Origin: Bacteroidota bacterium
GTDB lineage: Bacteria > Bacteroidota > Bacteroidia > Bacteroidales > Lentimicrobiaceae
NCBI GenBank assembly: GCA_023417935.1
Contig: JAEZDY010000010.1
Coordinates: 1-64,000 of the forward strand
Length of the DNA stretch: 64,000 nt
Direction of reading: 5' to 3'
Each line of letters starts with the position of its first letter. The stretch's first letter is position 1. The position numbers and the translations under genes were made by a program. Below are positions 42,690 to 51,562 of this stretch, piece after piece. The notes under the pieces are model-generated. The model searched no databases. It saw nothing but the letters and a program-made list of their open reading frames with translations, and had not been told where the DNA came from.

Positions 42690-43095
42690 AAGTAAGGGGG
42701 TTTCTCTTGTTAAATTCAGCAGTGTTGTTTAGTCTATTAACAGTAATCCCCTCAGCCAGCCGACGCCTTAGGTTTTTAAATATCTCATCAACCATAGAAG
42801 TTAAAAAGCCAAGTTTTTGAGCAATCTTGCGAGCTTCTGCTTCTTCCTGATCGGTCAGCTTATTATCAGCAGCAATCAGGTCGAGTATATCGTCAAACAA
42901 AATAAAGCGTTCAACTTCACTGGTTGGCAGTTCAGGTTCCCAATCAGGATTTGATTCGATTATATCAATAACCTCATCCTCCTCTAATTCAAGGCGTCTT
43001 CCAACCTGCCTTATAAACTCAAGCTCAGTGCTATCAGGCTCATTATCTGATTTAGCGAAATAAACCAGTATTTGAAGGTATCGTTTCTTATTCAT
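42673..43095 (-). CDS. TerB-like protein
   Basis: 140 residues from Met at 43095; a longer frame to 43146 lacks support. A helical, acidic protein with YLQILVYFAKSDNEPDSTEL near the start and ILFDDILDLIAADNKLTDQE in the centre, the repeated 'xxxxDGxxxxxE' pattern of TerB/tellurite-resistance-like domains (here as AADNKLTDQE). The C-terminal tail is basic. TerB-like domains often act as membrane-linked stress scaffolds with metal binding. It overlaps the YbjN-type gene by 17 bases. Confidence 0.75.
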   Translation of the reverse strand: MNKKRYLQILVYFAKSDNEPDSTELEFIRQVGRRLELEEDEVIDIIESNPDWEPELPTSEVERFILFDDILDLIAADNKLTDQEEAEARKIAQKLGFLTSMVDEIFKNLRRRLAEGITVNRLNNTAEFNKRNPLTYGKYN

Positions 43096-43322
43096 AAAAT
43101 ATCTAACAATTAAAGGTACGTTTTGGCTGATAACTAGATGCATCAATCAAAGCAAATATTACATCATGTTAAATATCAGCACTTTATCAAAGCGCAGACT
43201 TTGTAAGGATTCATCTCATTTTTCTTCTGCCATAAGTGATTTAAGCTCATTAAAAGTAGGTTGCGAAATAAATAATTTAATCTATTTTTACAACTTAAAA
43301 AATTATACCCAAAACTGGTATT

Positions 43323-44444
43323 ATGACAATTGGAATACTCAAAGAAAATGAAGGTGAGAACAGGGTAGCCATGCTCCCCGAGAGTGTTGCCACGCTTGTT
43401 AAAATGAATGTAAGCATGCTTGTGGAAACTGGCGCTGGTGAGCGTTCTTTCGCTACTGATGCAGAATATGAAGCTTCTGGTGCGAAGATCATGCCAAAAG
43501 CTCAAGTGATAGCAGCATCCGATCTGTTAATTAAAATTCAACCGCCTACATCTGAAGAAATTGCGCTGTTTAAGAGTGGACAGGCACTGATGTCAGTGCT
43601 CAATCCTTATTTCAACACTTCACTGGTAAAGGAACTGGCTGACAAGAAGGTCACTGCCTTCAGTATGGACATTGTTCCGCGTACTACCCGCGCCCAGGCA
43701 ATGGATATCTTATCATCTATGGCTACAGTTGCAGGTTATAAGGCTGTACTCACTGCTGCAAATTCACTGCCAAAGTTCTTCCCTATGTTCATGACTGCTG
43801 CGGGCACTATCAAGCCTGCCAACATGCTGATTCTTGGAGCAGGTGTTGCAGGATTACAGTCAATTGCCACTGCACGTAAATTGGGTGCTGTGGTTTATGT
43901 ATTCGATGTGAGGGCAGCTGTGAAAGAGGAAGTTATGGGCCTTGGAGGTAAGTTTGTTGAAGTTGAAGGTGCTATCGACGATAAGTCGGCAGGTGGATAC
44001 GCTGTTGAGCAAACCGAGGAGTTTAAAGCCCGCCAGGCAAAGTCAATACATGATCAGGCAGTTAAGTCTGACGTTATTATTTGTACAGCACAAATTCCGG
44101 GTAAGCGTGCACCATTGCTCATAAAAAAGGATACGGTTGAAGCGATGAAGCCAGGATCAGTTATTATTGACCTTGCTGCATCAACGGGTGGAAACTGCGA
44201 AGTTACCAAGGACAACCAAACAGTAATTCATAATGGCGTGAAAGTAATTGGAAATTCTCAGCTTCCCACTGATATGCCTACGGATGCAAGCCGCATGTTT
44301 GGCAAAAACATGATTAATTTCCTGAAACTTATTATTACCAAGGAGGGTTCAATGAACCTCAACTGGGATGACGATCTGGTTAAAGGAACCGCTGTTGCCC
44401 ATGATGGTCAGATAGTAAATGATCGCGTTAAATCATTAATGTAG
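43323..44444 (+). CDS. pntAA: NAD(P) transhydrogenase alpha subunit, part 1
   Basis: 373 residues, the soluble NAD(H)-binding domain I as a separate chain. Start GILKENEGENRVAMLPESV is the family opening; the mobile substrate loop region has MDIVPRTTRAQAMDILSSMA; the Rossmann site is ILGAGVAGLQSIATARKLG; the C-terminal part has IPGKRAPLLI and VIIDLAASTGGN. It transfers hydride from NADH to NADP in the membrane complex driven by the proton gradient. pntAB and pntB follow on the same strand. Confidence 0.96.
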   Translation: MTIGILKENEGENRVAMLPESVATLVKMNVSMLVETGAGERSFATDAEYEASGAKIMPKAQVIAASDLLIKIQPPTSEEIALFKSGQALMSVLNPYFNTSLVKELADKKVTAFSMDIVPRTTRAQAMDILSSMATVAGYKAVLTAANSLPKFFPMFMTAAGTIKPANMLILGAGVAGLQSIATARKLGAVVYVFDVRAAVKEEVMGLGGKFVEVEGAIDDKSAGGYAVEQTEEFKARQAKSIHDQAVKSDVIICTAQIPGKRAPLLIKKDTVEAMKPGSVIIDLAASTGGNCEVTKDNQTVIHNGVKVIGNSQLPTDMPTDASRMFGKNMINFLKLIITKEGSMNLNWDDDLVKGTAVAHDGQIVNDRVKSLM

Positions 44445-44517
44445 ATCACAAAGAGTTGAAATCAGGCAGTGTCCTGTAAACTTTGAAGATTTTAATATTC
44501 AAACACACCAAAATAAT

Positions 44518-44823
44518 ATGACTGAAATTTTACAATTCTTCTGGGACAATAAGGATTTGATATTCATCATCATCCTTTCTGTTTACCTGGGTATAGAAGT
44601 AATCTCACATGTGCCTGCAGTGCTTCACACTCCGCTGATGTCGGGCAGTAATGCCATACACGGGGTTGTTATCATTGGCGCCATTATCGTTATGGGACAT
44701 GCTGAAAGCACATTGGCACTTATTCTTGGTTTCGTGGCAGTTATCCTTGGAACCCTCAATGTTGTTGGAGGTTTCGTTGTTACCGACCGTATGCTTGAAA
44801 TGTTTAAGAAAAAGAAAAAATAG
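44518..44823 (+). CDS. pntAB: NAD(P) transhydrogenase alpha subunit, part 2
   Basis: 101 residues with three membrane helices: ~13-30 (LIFIIILSVYLGIEVISHVP), ~40-58 (GSNAIHGVVIIGAIIVMG) and ~65-88 (LALILGFVAVILGTLNVVGG), ending in a basic tail. This is the split membrane part of the alpha subunit, as in Rhodospirillum and most Bacteroidota. It lies 73 bases after pntAA and 9 bases before pntB. Confidence 0.95.
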   Translation: MTEILQFFWDNKDLIFIIILSVYLGIEVISHVPAVLHTPLMSGSNAIHGVVIIGAIIVMGHAESTLALILGFVAVILGTLNVVGGFVVTDRMLEMFKKKKK

Positions 44824-44832
44824 AAGAAACCC

Positions 44833-46266
44833 ATGAACGAGATATTTACAATCCAAAATTCAATACTTGAGATTTCATACCTGGGTGCTTCATTGCTTTT
44901 CATTCTAGGACTCAAGAAACTCAGTCATCCGCTTACTGCCCGTGCAGGTAATCTCTGGGCAGCAGCAGGTATGACCGCCGCAATCGTTTTTACCATACTA
45001 TTCCACCAGATGGATGGAAAAGGTATAGGCAATATCCCCTGGATTCTTGCCGCACTTGCTATAGGTTCTTTTATCGGATGGTATGCCTCAGTGAAGGTAA
45101 AAATGACAGCCATGCCCCAAATGGTTTCCATATTCAATGGTATGGGAGGAGCTTGTGCGGCATTAATTTCACTCATGGAATTTCCTCATCTGCAAGATCA
45201 ACTTGCAGCCGCAGGACACACTCACATGCTTACTGGCCCTGCCATTGCAATTTTACTGGGACTCATGATAGGTAGTGTATCATTTGCTGGAAGTATGGTT
45301 GCTTTCCTAAAACTGGATGGACGTTTGGGTGATATCAAAACCCCTGTATTAAGGATCGTTAACCTTAGCTTCCTGATTGTTTTATTGGTTGCTCTCGTGG
45401 TCATCATGTATATGCATCCTGTAAGTGGCAATAACTGGCCTATTTACTTGTTTGCACTGGCAGCTCTTATATACGGAGTTACTTTCGTAATGCCTATTGG
45501 TGGTGCTGATATGCCCGTAGTAATATCATTACTCAACTCATTTACCGGCGTTGCTGCAGCCATGGGAGGATTCCTCTACGATAACCAGGCAATGCTCACA
45601 GGAGGTATCCTTGTTGGATCAGCAGGTACAATCCTCACTATTCTTATGACCAGGGCTATGAACCGCTCACTGTTAAATGTAATCATTGGAGCTTTTGGTG
45701 TTGCCTCAGGATCAGGATCAGAATCAGAAGATCAGACTGTAAAAGAGATTTCGCTTAGCGATGCAGCCGTATTGCTTAGTTACTCACAGAAAGTATACAT
45801 TGTACCAGGTTACGGACTTGCTGTTGCTCAGGCACAGCACCTTTGCCACGATCTTGATAACCTGTTATCAGACAAAGGCGTAGAAGTAAAATATGCTATA
45901 CATCCTGTTGCCGGACGTATGCCGGGCCATATGAATGTGTTGTTAGCAGAAGCTGATGTTCCATATGAAAAACTTGTGGAAATGGAGGATGCCAACAATG
46001 AAATGAGCAATACTGATGTGGTTATTGTCATTGGTGCAAATGACGTAGTAAACCCTGCAGCTGAAGAAGATCCAAGCAGCCCTATTTATGGTATGCCTAT
46101 CATCAGGGCTCAGGATGCTCGTAACGTCATCGTTATGAAACGAAGCATGGCAGCCGGCTATGCAGCTATTCCAAATAATCTCTTCTTTCATCCAAAAAAC
46201 CGAATGCTTTTTGGTGATGCTAAAGCAACTTTGCAGAAGCTCGTTGCCGAGATAAAGAGTTTATAG
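44833..46266 (+). CDS. pntB: NAD(P) transhydrogenase beta subunit
   Basis: 477 residues. About nine membrane helices with proton-path residues (SIFNGMGGACAALISLMEF, MPIGGADMPVVISLLNSFTG) lead to the C-terminal NADP(H)-binding domain III: IVPGYGLAVAQAQH, YAIHPVAGRMPGHMNVLLAE, VIVIGANDVVNPAA and RSMAAGYAAIPNNLFF. All family marks are present, so the complex should be active. It supplies NADPH. A strong terminator follows 19 bases after the stop. Confidence 0.96.
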   Translation: MNEIFTIQNSILEISYLGASLLFILGLKKLSHPLTARAGNLWAAAGMTAAIVFTILFHQMDGKGIGNIPWILAALAIGSFIGWYASVKVKMTAMPQMVSIFNGMGGACAALISLMEFPHLQDQLAAAGHTHMLTGPAIAILLGLMIGSVSFAGSMVAFLKLDGRLGDIKTPVLRIVNLSFLIVLLVALVVIMYMHPVSGNNWPIYLFALAALIYGVTFVMPIGGADMPVVISLLNSFTGVAAAMGGFLYDNQAMLTGGILVGSAGTILTILMTRAMNRSLLNVIIGAFGVASGSGSESEDQTVKEISLSDAAVLLSYSQKVYIVPGYGLAVAQAQHLCHDLDNLLSDKGVEVKYAIHPVAGRMPGHMNVLLAEADVPYEKLVEMEDANNEMSNTDVVIVIGANDVVNPAAEEDPSSPIYGMPIIRAQDARNVIVMKRSMAAGYAAIPNNLFFHPKNRMLFGDAKATLQKLVAEIKSL

Positions 46267-46285
46267 GTTAAATAAGAACTTAACC

Positions 46286-46320
46286 AAAAGGAACAGGTAC
46301 CAGCCTGTTCCTTTTTTTTT
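46286..46320 (+). terminator. Terminator of the pnt operon
   Basis: Stem AAAAGGAACAGG / CCTGTTCCTTTT with loop TACCAG, then a T-tract (ten T from 46311 including stem bases). It ends the transhydrogenase transcript. Confidence 0.92.
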
Positions 46321-46432
46321 GCGTACACTTTAATTAAGTAGTAATCTGATTTTAAGCTAAACCAAAAAGCATCATAAATTGCTTTTCTAAGAATAAAATT
46401 TGACAAACTAACATTCAGTTTCAATAATTTTA

Positions 46433-46440
46433 TACCTTTG
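46433..46440 (+). promoter_or_regulatory. -7 element of tRNA-Lys
   Basis: TACCTTTG, a full TAnnTTTG match, 16 bases before the tRNA. Confidence 0.5.
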
Positions 46441-46456
46441 CACCCTCAAATTAAAT

Positions 46457-46529
46457 CTCTCCGTAGCTCAGTTGGTAGAGCAAATGACTCTTAATCATTG
46501 GGTCGAAGGTTCGAGTCCTTCCGGGGAGA
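46457..46529 (+). tRNA. tRNA-Lys (anticodon CTT)
   Basis: 73 nt that fold into a full cloverleaf: acceptor CTCTCCG with CGGGGAG, D-arm GCTC-AGTTGGTA-GAGC, anticodon arm AATGA-CTCTTAA-TCATT with CTT at positions 34-36, and T-arm GAAGG-TTCGAGT-CCTTC. The discriminator is A; CCA is not encoded. It stands alone, with its own promoter-like site and terminator. Confidence 0.97.
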
Positions 46530-46535
46530 CTAAAG

Positions 46536-46581
46536 GAAACCACTTAAGATCATCGTGATCATTAAGTGGTTTCTTTTTTTT
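46536..46581 (+). terminator. Terminator after tRNA-Lys
   Basis: Long hairpin: outer stem GAAACCACTTAA / TTAAGTGGTTTC, inner stem GATCA-TCG-TGATC, followed by eight T. Confidence 0.92.
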
Positions 46582-46789
46582 GTAGCAATCCCATCCTTAA
46601 AGCATAAAAGCTAAACATTTTCCTTCCCTTACATTCTCTTTACGAAAGAAACTATTAGGCACTTGGCTCATTCCATCAAAAGGAATATCACTCATTACTG
46701 ACTTTTCATCAGCCGGAATTTATGCCGGTTTCGTGCAATCTTTCCAATATCTTTGATTTAACGCTATCTCACAGGTATGTTATTAGTAT

Positions 46790-46862
46790 GTCATCTCTAT
46801 ATTAAACATAGACTTGACATAGACTTGAGATAGAGATGACATAGAGATGACATAGAGATGAT
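46790..46862. repeat. 11-bp tandem repeats with an inverted copy
   Basis: GTCATCTCTAT (46790-46800) is the reverse complement of ATAGAGATGAC, which is then repeated at 46830, 46841 and 46852 (last copy partial), after two CATAGACTTGA units (46807, 46818). The array can form alternative hairpins. The rest of the 46582-47001 gap shows no gene. Confidence 0.75.
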
Positions 46863-47001
46863 GGTAATGAAGCACCATTAAATCGTTAATCTATTGAAAC
46901 TTTAAAGGAATTCCATTGATAAAACATCTAAATACGTTTATAGGCTGGAAGATGACTAAGATCATTCCAGCTTTATAAGATAGGATAAAGAATGTAAATT
47001 T

Positions 47002-47538
47002 CTAATGGTTGGATTTCAACTCCGCACGGCATTTATTGCAGAGTTGATGGCTTTTTTGATCGATATCCTCCACATAAGTACTCGACCGCATAACGCAGGT
47101 TGAGTTATGGCAATGGATGAGGCCAAAGGTATGGCCAAGTTCATGAATTACTTCCTTACGGAATCTATCGAGCAGTACCTCATCATTTTTGGGTAAACCG
47201 TAAAGCTCATTGCCTAATCTGTGAATTGAAGCAATACCTGCCCGGCCGTTCAGGAAAGCCTGCCCATATATGTAAGTAAGAATGGGTATAAATAGATCAA
47301 CGCTAAAGATGGCCATTGTTTTTGACCCATCAGAGGCAAACTCTTCATCAATTTTATAAAGTAGATTATTGCCATTGTATTGCCTGCGTGAAGGGTCGTA
47401 GAATTCACTTAAGTCCATGTATCCGGTCCTCACTACAACCGGTAGGTAAAACTCACGTTCTACATCCACGGCAATATCATTAGGTAGCACCTTTCCGGAA
47501 TATCCAAAAGAAATTAGGGTGATATGATCCGGATCCAT
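47002..47538 (-). CDS. amzA: Archaemetzincin-type zinc metalloprotease
   Basis: 178 residues. The catalytic motif HELGHTFGLIHC (132-143) is the metzincin HExxHxxGxxH with the extra Cys, and the structural zinc ligands continue as C148, then CNKC (167-170), with Met150 just after the second Cys as the Met-turn candidate. This is the archaemetzincin family pattern. No signal peptide, so it is probably cytoplasmic; natural substrates of the family are not known. It is third in the operon with the sensor kinase and NtrC-type regulator, 31 bases after the regulator's stop, an unusual partnership. Confidence 0.9.
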   Translation of the reverse strand: MDPDHITLISFGYSGKVLPNDIAVDVEREFYLPVVVRTGYMDLSEFYDPSRRQYNGNNLLYKIDEEFASDGSKTMAIFSVDLFIPILTYIYGQAFLNGRAGIASIHRLGNELYGLPKNDEVLLDRFRKEVIHELGHTFGLIHCHNSTCVMRSSTYVEDIDQKSHQLCNKCRAELKSNH

Positions 47539-47569
47539 TCGCTGCTGTTTTTAGTTGATGCTTCTGGCT

Positions 47570-48910
47570 TTATTTGACTGGTTTCAGTTCATATTTTTTG
47601 ATCTTGTTGTAGAGTGTTACCCTATCAACTTTTAATGCTTTCGCTGAGGCTGATATATTCCAGGTATACTTTTCGAGTATCTGAGATATATGACTCTTTT
47701 CAAGATCATCAAGACTCTCAAAAGCCGGACTAACTGATTCCTTCCCAACAGGCAGGTCCTTTAGTGTAATCCGCTTACCATTGCCTACTACAATAGCCCT
47801 TTCAATCATATTTTCCAGTTCCCTGATGTTACCTGGAAAGGGGAACTCCTCCAGCCTCCTTAAAGCCTGCGGGTCAATTGTTATTAGTTGTCGGTTCATG
47901 TCGGCACAATACTTTTTAATGAAGTATTCTACCAGCAATGGAATATCTTCAACACGCTCGCGTAAAGGTGGTACATTAATATTCACAACATTCAATCTAT
48001 AGTATAGATCCTCACGGAATGTGCCTTTTTCAACCATGGTTTTCAGATCGCGGTTGGTTGCACAAATAACCCTGAAATCAGAGCTGATCTCTTTATTTCC
48101 GCCAACACGCACAAAGGTTTTTGATTCGAGCACTCTTAATAATTCAACCTGCATCTTAGGTGAGATTGTGGCTATTTCATCGAGGAAGATGGTTCCACTG
48201 TCGGCCATTTCAAATCTCCCCTTTCTATTGTATACTGCCCCTGTAAAAGCACCCTTTTCATGGCCGAACAATTCACTTTCAAGCAGGCTTTCAGTAAGTG
48301 AGCCACAATGTACACTAACCATTGGAAAGAACCTACGCGCAGAATTGGTATGGATTGCCCTGGCAACAAGCTCTTTTCCTGTACCGCTTTCACCTGAAAT
48401 AATCACTGAAGCATTTGATTGGGCAACACTTTCAATTTGCTTGAATACCTTTTGAATGGCTTCACTCTTTCCAATCATATCCTCAATGTTCTGTAGGGAA
48501 ACTACCTTTTCCTTCAGTATTTCATTTTCTTCTACCAGGGATATCTGTTTTGAGGCATTCCTGATTAGATGTGACAGGTCATCAGGGTCGAAAGGTTTGG
48601 TAACATAGTCAAACGCCCCATCCTTCAGTGCCTGCACCGCTGTATCAACTGTGGCAAAAGCTGTAATGATGATTACAATTGATTCCGGCCTCAGTGACTT
48701 GATACGTTTAAGTAGTTCAAGCCCATCCATGCCGGGCATTTTGATATCAGCAAGTATGATATCATAACTATCAGCTTCAAGGATTGCCAATGCCTTTTTA
48801 GCATTCTCAGCGCATTCAACCTGATAACCGTCTTCTATAAACCAGTTGTACAATGAGTCTCTTACTGACTCTTCATCGTCAACTACAAGTATTGATTTTT
48901 TCTTTGCCAT
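47570..48910 (-). CDS. NtrC-family sigma-54-dependent response regulator
   Basis: 446 residues. Receiver with phospho-acceptor Asp55 in IILADIKMPGMDG, then an AAA+ domain with Walker A GESGTGKE (173-180), the sigma-54 contact loop GAFTGA (220-225) in ELFGHEKGAFTGAVYNRKG, Walker B GTIFLDEI and the arginine fingers REDLYYRLNV. The Fis-type HTH is at the end (ASAKALKVDRVTLYNKIKKY). It activates sigma-54 promoters from a distance when phosphorylated. Its kinase is encoded 12 bases upstream. A sigma-54-like site before the GcvH/HybA operon is the natural candidate target. Confidence 0.96.
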   Translation of the reverse strand: MAKKKSILVVDDEESVRDSLYNWFIEDGYQVECAENAKKALAILEADSYDIILADIKMPGMDGLELLKRIKSLRPESIVIIITAFATVDTAVQALKDGAFDYVTKPFDPDDLSHLIRNASKQISLVEENEILKEKVVSLQNIEDMIGKSEAIQKVFKQIESVAQSNASVIISGESGTGKELVARAIHTNSARRFFPMVSVHCGSLTESLLESELFGHEKGAFTGAVYNRKGRFEMADSGTIFLDEIATISPKMQVELLRVLESKTFVRVGGNKEISSDFRVICATNRDLKTMVEKGTFREDLYYRLNVVNINVPPLRERVEDIPLLVEYFIKKYCADMNRQLITIDPQALRRLEEFPFPGNIRELENMIERAIVVGNGKRITLKDLPVGKESVSPAFESLDDLEKSHISQILEKYTWNISASAKALKVDRVTLYNKIKKYELKPVK

Positions 48911-48922
48911 GATGATATTGCA

Positions 48923-50593
48923 TTATGACTGACTTAATGGTAGCGTGATTGATATTGTTGTTCCTTTTCCGCGTTCGGAAGATACTTCAATTTTGCCTTT
49001 ATGGCTTTCAATAATTCCATGAACAATTGACAGGCCCAGCCCTATGCCATTAGTACTTGCCTTGGTTGAAAAGAAAGGCTCAAACACATGGGGTATGTCC
49101 TCTGTAGCAATTCCAATACCGTTGTCTGTGATTGCAATTATCACATGTTCTTTATCAGGGTTGGTAGTGCTGAATATTATTTCACCATTTTCTGACACCG
49201 CTTCACCTGCGTTAACAAGTATGGCAACACAAGCTTGCTTGATTCGGTTGGGGCTACAATTGATAAGGTCGTGCTTTGCTGAAAAATCAGTGATGAAAGT
49301 AATATTGGCGATCTTCATCTGATGGGTCATCAATTCACATGTATCATGCAATATTTCATGCAAATGCCGGGGCTCAAAGTCGTTCTGGTCTTTTCTTGAG
49401 AAGTCAAGTAAACCTTTTACGATATCACCACATCGCTTAGTTTCACTTTCAACCAGTCGTAGATGCTTAAGCATTGCCTCTTTCTTCACGGGATCAATAT
49501 CCTGGTTGCTGAGTTGCTTATGTATCAGTTTGGTGTAGATGAGTATGCCTGACAATGGGTTATTTATTTCGTGGGCAACAGAAAGCGACAACCTGCCCAA
49601 AGATGCTATCCGCTCAATGTTTATAAGCTCATTCTGTGCCTGGCCTAACTCTTCCGATTTTTTCTGCACCTTATATTCAAGCTGCTGCGACCAATTTTGG
49701 AGTTCGTTGGTTGCCGACTGGAGGTTGTCGAGCATATTGTTAAAAGCAACTGACACCATGCGCATATCTGATAGTTGGTTTTTAGGCATTGCCAGTCGCA
49801 TTGTCTTATTGCCATTTGCTACTGCAATACTTGCATTGATCAAAGCATGCAGGGGGGTTTTGATTTTCTCACGGGTAAAAAATATCAGGAACAAAACCAG
49901 TAATATGGTCATTATCGCAGCCATCAGAAAATAATCAGTAGTTGATTTTTCCAGTGCCTCATCAAGCTCCTTAAGTGGCATTTTGATAATTAGCGAGCCG
50001 AGTACTACATCATCTTTATTATGGGCATGGCATGTGTTTTCATAACATGATTTACTGTTGAGTATAGGCGACTTTATCATCAAATACCTATTCTCACTAT
50101 TGTTATGATTCATACTGCATTCACTATCCATGTCGATGATCTTATAGGATTTCTCATCGAAGGCAAACATGGTTGAAAAGTTACTATGGCAGCTTTTACA
50201 GTTGGGATCATTGTGTTCCAGTGTATCATTCAGGATAGATGAATACACAAGATTATTATTCTGGTCATACATGTTAACATCCTCAATACCTGATAAAGTA
50301 TTGATAATATCAAGTGTACTTTGAAGTGATCGGCGGTCATTCTCGAGCATTGAACGGTATAACGCACCCTCAACCAGGTAGCCAACATTGTTTCCGTTTT
50401 CACGTATAACCGAACGCATATACTCTTCATTTACTGATCGGAAAATGATACCAAATACAATGAAGAGGAAAAACAAGGATATGGTAATAATAATGACTAC
50501 CCGACCGTATATTGATGATCGGAACTTGACGTACCTGCTGATAAGTGGACGGCCGACTCCGTTGTGGACAACTGTTTTCTTTAACCAATTCAT
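48923..50593 (-). CDS. Membrane histidine kinase with periplasmic haem-type CxxCH motifs
   Basis: 556 residues. TM1 ~32-51 and TM2 ~221-240 enclose a ~170-residue periplasmic sensor domain. This domain has CKSCH (132-136), a c-type haem binding motif, and C183-x4-C188-H189 (CYENTCH), a CX4CH variant that can also bind haem c. HAMP follows (~241-295), then a coiled coil, HisKA with VAHEINNPLSGI (His341) and an ATPase with LVNAGEAV, DNGIGIA and GIGLGLSIVHGIIESHKG. It probably reads redox state or a gas through covalent haem and passes phosphate to the NtrC-type regulator encoded 12 bases downstream. Confidence 0.92.
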   Translation of the reverse strand: MNWLKKTVVHNGVGRPLISRYVKFRSSIYGRVVIIITISLFFLFIVFGIIFRSVNEEYMRSVIRENGNNVGYLVEGALYRSMLENDRRSLQSTLDIINTLSGIEDVNMYDQNNNLVYSSILNDTLEHNDPNCKSCHSNFSTMFAFDEKSYKIIDMDSECSMNHNNSENRYLMIKSPILNSKSCYENTCHAHNKDDVVLGSLIIKMPLKELDEALEKSTTDYFLMAAIMTILLVLFLIFFTREKIKTPLHALINASIAVANGNKTMRLAMPKNQLSDMRMVSVAFNNMLDNLQSATNELQNWSQQLEYKVQKKSEELGQAQNELINIERIASLGRLSLSVAHEINNPLSGILIYTKLIHKQLSNQDIDPVKKEAMLKHLRLVESETKRCGDIVKGLLDFSRKDQNDFEPRHLHEILHDTCELMTHQMKIANITFITDFSAKHDLINCSPNRIKQACVAILVNAGEAVSENGEIIFSTTNPDKEHVIIAITDNGIGIATEDIPHVFEPFFSTKASTNGIGLGLSIVHGIIESHKGKIEVSSERGKGTTISITLPLSQS

Positions 50594-50726
50594 GATGATA
50601 ATCCTATTTCAATGTCAATGGCTAAATTAAGCTTTATAAGCTAATGTTAATCAAATAACAGTCAACAAATTTTCTTAATCGATCTTCTTGTTTTTCTATC
50701 AATATTCCATTGTTTTAAGAGCAATT

Positions 50727-50753
50727 AAAGCGATGTGGAAACCACATCGCTTT
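50727..50753 (-). terminator. Hairpin after the GcvH/HybA operon
   Basis: Perfect 12-bp stem AAAGCGATGTGG / CCACATCGCTTT with a 3-base loop, 39 bases beyond the stop of the GcvH-like gene. No long T-tract on the minus strand, but stem ends provide TTT. It separates this operon from the sensor kinase operon. Confidence 0.55.
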
Positions 50754-50791
50754 GCAAACTAATCTGCCCGAAAAAGGGCACACACTAATTT

Positions 50792-51511
50792 TTAACTCTT
50801 CGTATTCAGGAAATTATGTTGGAAATCCTGCCACACGATTTCAGGCAATTCTGACAAAGGTTGATCGCGCAGTTCACCGCCGTCCTGCAAAATGACTTTG
50901 GCCGGATCGGGAGAATACTTCGCCATTGAAGCAGCCAGAAAATCCTTAAACCTTTCAAGCTCCTTTTCTGACCAGTTCGTAGCTTCTGCTGCCAAATAAT
51001 AAGTGTTTGTATCAGCAACCCAGTTAAATGGCCTCATCTTGTATATCCAACCCATGTTATACGGGTCTTCATTCATAAGCTCGGGGCTGTTAATGATAGC
51101 AGAATTTATTCCAATTACTTCCCCTGCAATAGGAGCCACCACTTTAAGGTGTTTCCCCTGGTGGTCAATTTCGGCAATCAGATCGCCCTTGTTGATTGTT
51201 TCACCTGGCTTTCTGAGGTGGTTAAGCTTAACCTCTCCGGTAAGATGCAGGATCAGGTCGTCGAGTCCAACTTTCGCAATACCGTTTTTCTCAAGATGCG
51301 CCCAGGTATGATTGCTGCTGAAGAATAATCCCTGTGGGATTCTGAGAGCACTGGCAGTAAGAAAGCCTAGTGTTTTCTGCATTTGCTTTGTTAACTTCGA
51401 TTGTTTGTTCAAAATGAACCAGAAAGGGATGAGTATAGCAAAGAATGCAATGATTGCCAGGTACTCCAATCCTTTCGTCTCGAAAATGTTATTGTAAGTA
51501 AATCCGTCCAT
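50792..51511 (-). CDS. Membrane-anchored GcvH-like protein
   Basis: 239 residues. One membrane helix at ~15-35 (EYLAIIAFFAILIPFWFIL), then a basic stretch, so the rest should face the cytoplasm. Residues ~58-175 resemble glycine cleavage H protein: GLFFSSNHTWAHLEKNGIAK, VGLDDLILHLTGEV, LRKPGETINKGD and VVAPIAGEVIGIN. By hand alignment the lipoyl-lysine position falls on Gly119, with Lys120 next to it (HQGKHLK). A C-terminal helical part ends in ILQDGGELRDQPL and PEIVWQDFQHNFL, shared with the fusion protein at 53733-55427. It is the last gene of the operon. No P, T or L protein genes are present, so it is not a glycine cleavage component. Confidence 0.88.
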   Translation of the reverse strand: MDGFTYNNIFETKGLEYLAIIAFFAILIPFWFILNKQSKLTKQMQKTLGFLTASALRIPQGLFFSSNHTWAHLEKNGIAKVGLDDLILHLTGEVKLNHLRKPGETINKGDLIAEIDHQGKHLKVVAPIAGEVIGINSAIINSPELMNEDPYNMGWIYKMRPFNWVADTNTYYLAAEATNWSEKELERFKDFLAASMAKYSPDPAKVILQDGGELRDQPLSELPEIVWQDFQHNFLNTKS

Positions 51512-51525
51512 GTTTTGTGTTTTAG

Positions 51526-51562
51526 GTTGATCTGGTTTAAACGACGTTAAAACGGGATCAAC
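51526..51562 (-). promoter_or_regulatory. Intercistronic stem-loop before the GcvH-like gene
   Basis: Arms GTTGATC and GATCAAC (7 bp) with an inner GTTTAA/TTAAAAC pairing around ACGACG, in the gap between the NrfD stop and the GcvH-like start. It may affect mRNA stability or translation of the last gene. Confidence 0.4.

Noticed and set aside
50792..51511. Glycine cleavage system H protein
   Set aside because: It has a membrane anchor, an extra C-terminal domain and no clear lipoyl lysine, and no P, T or L protein genes are in the window.
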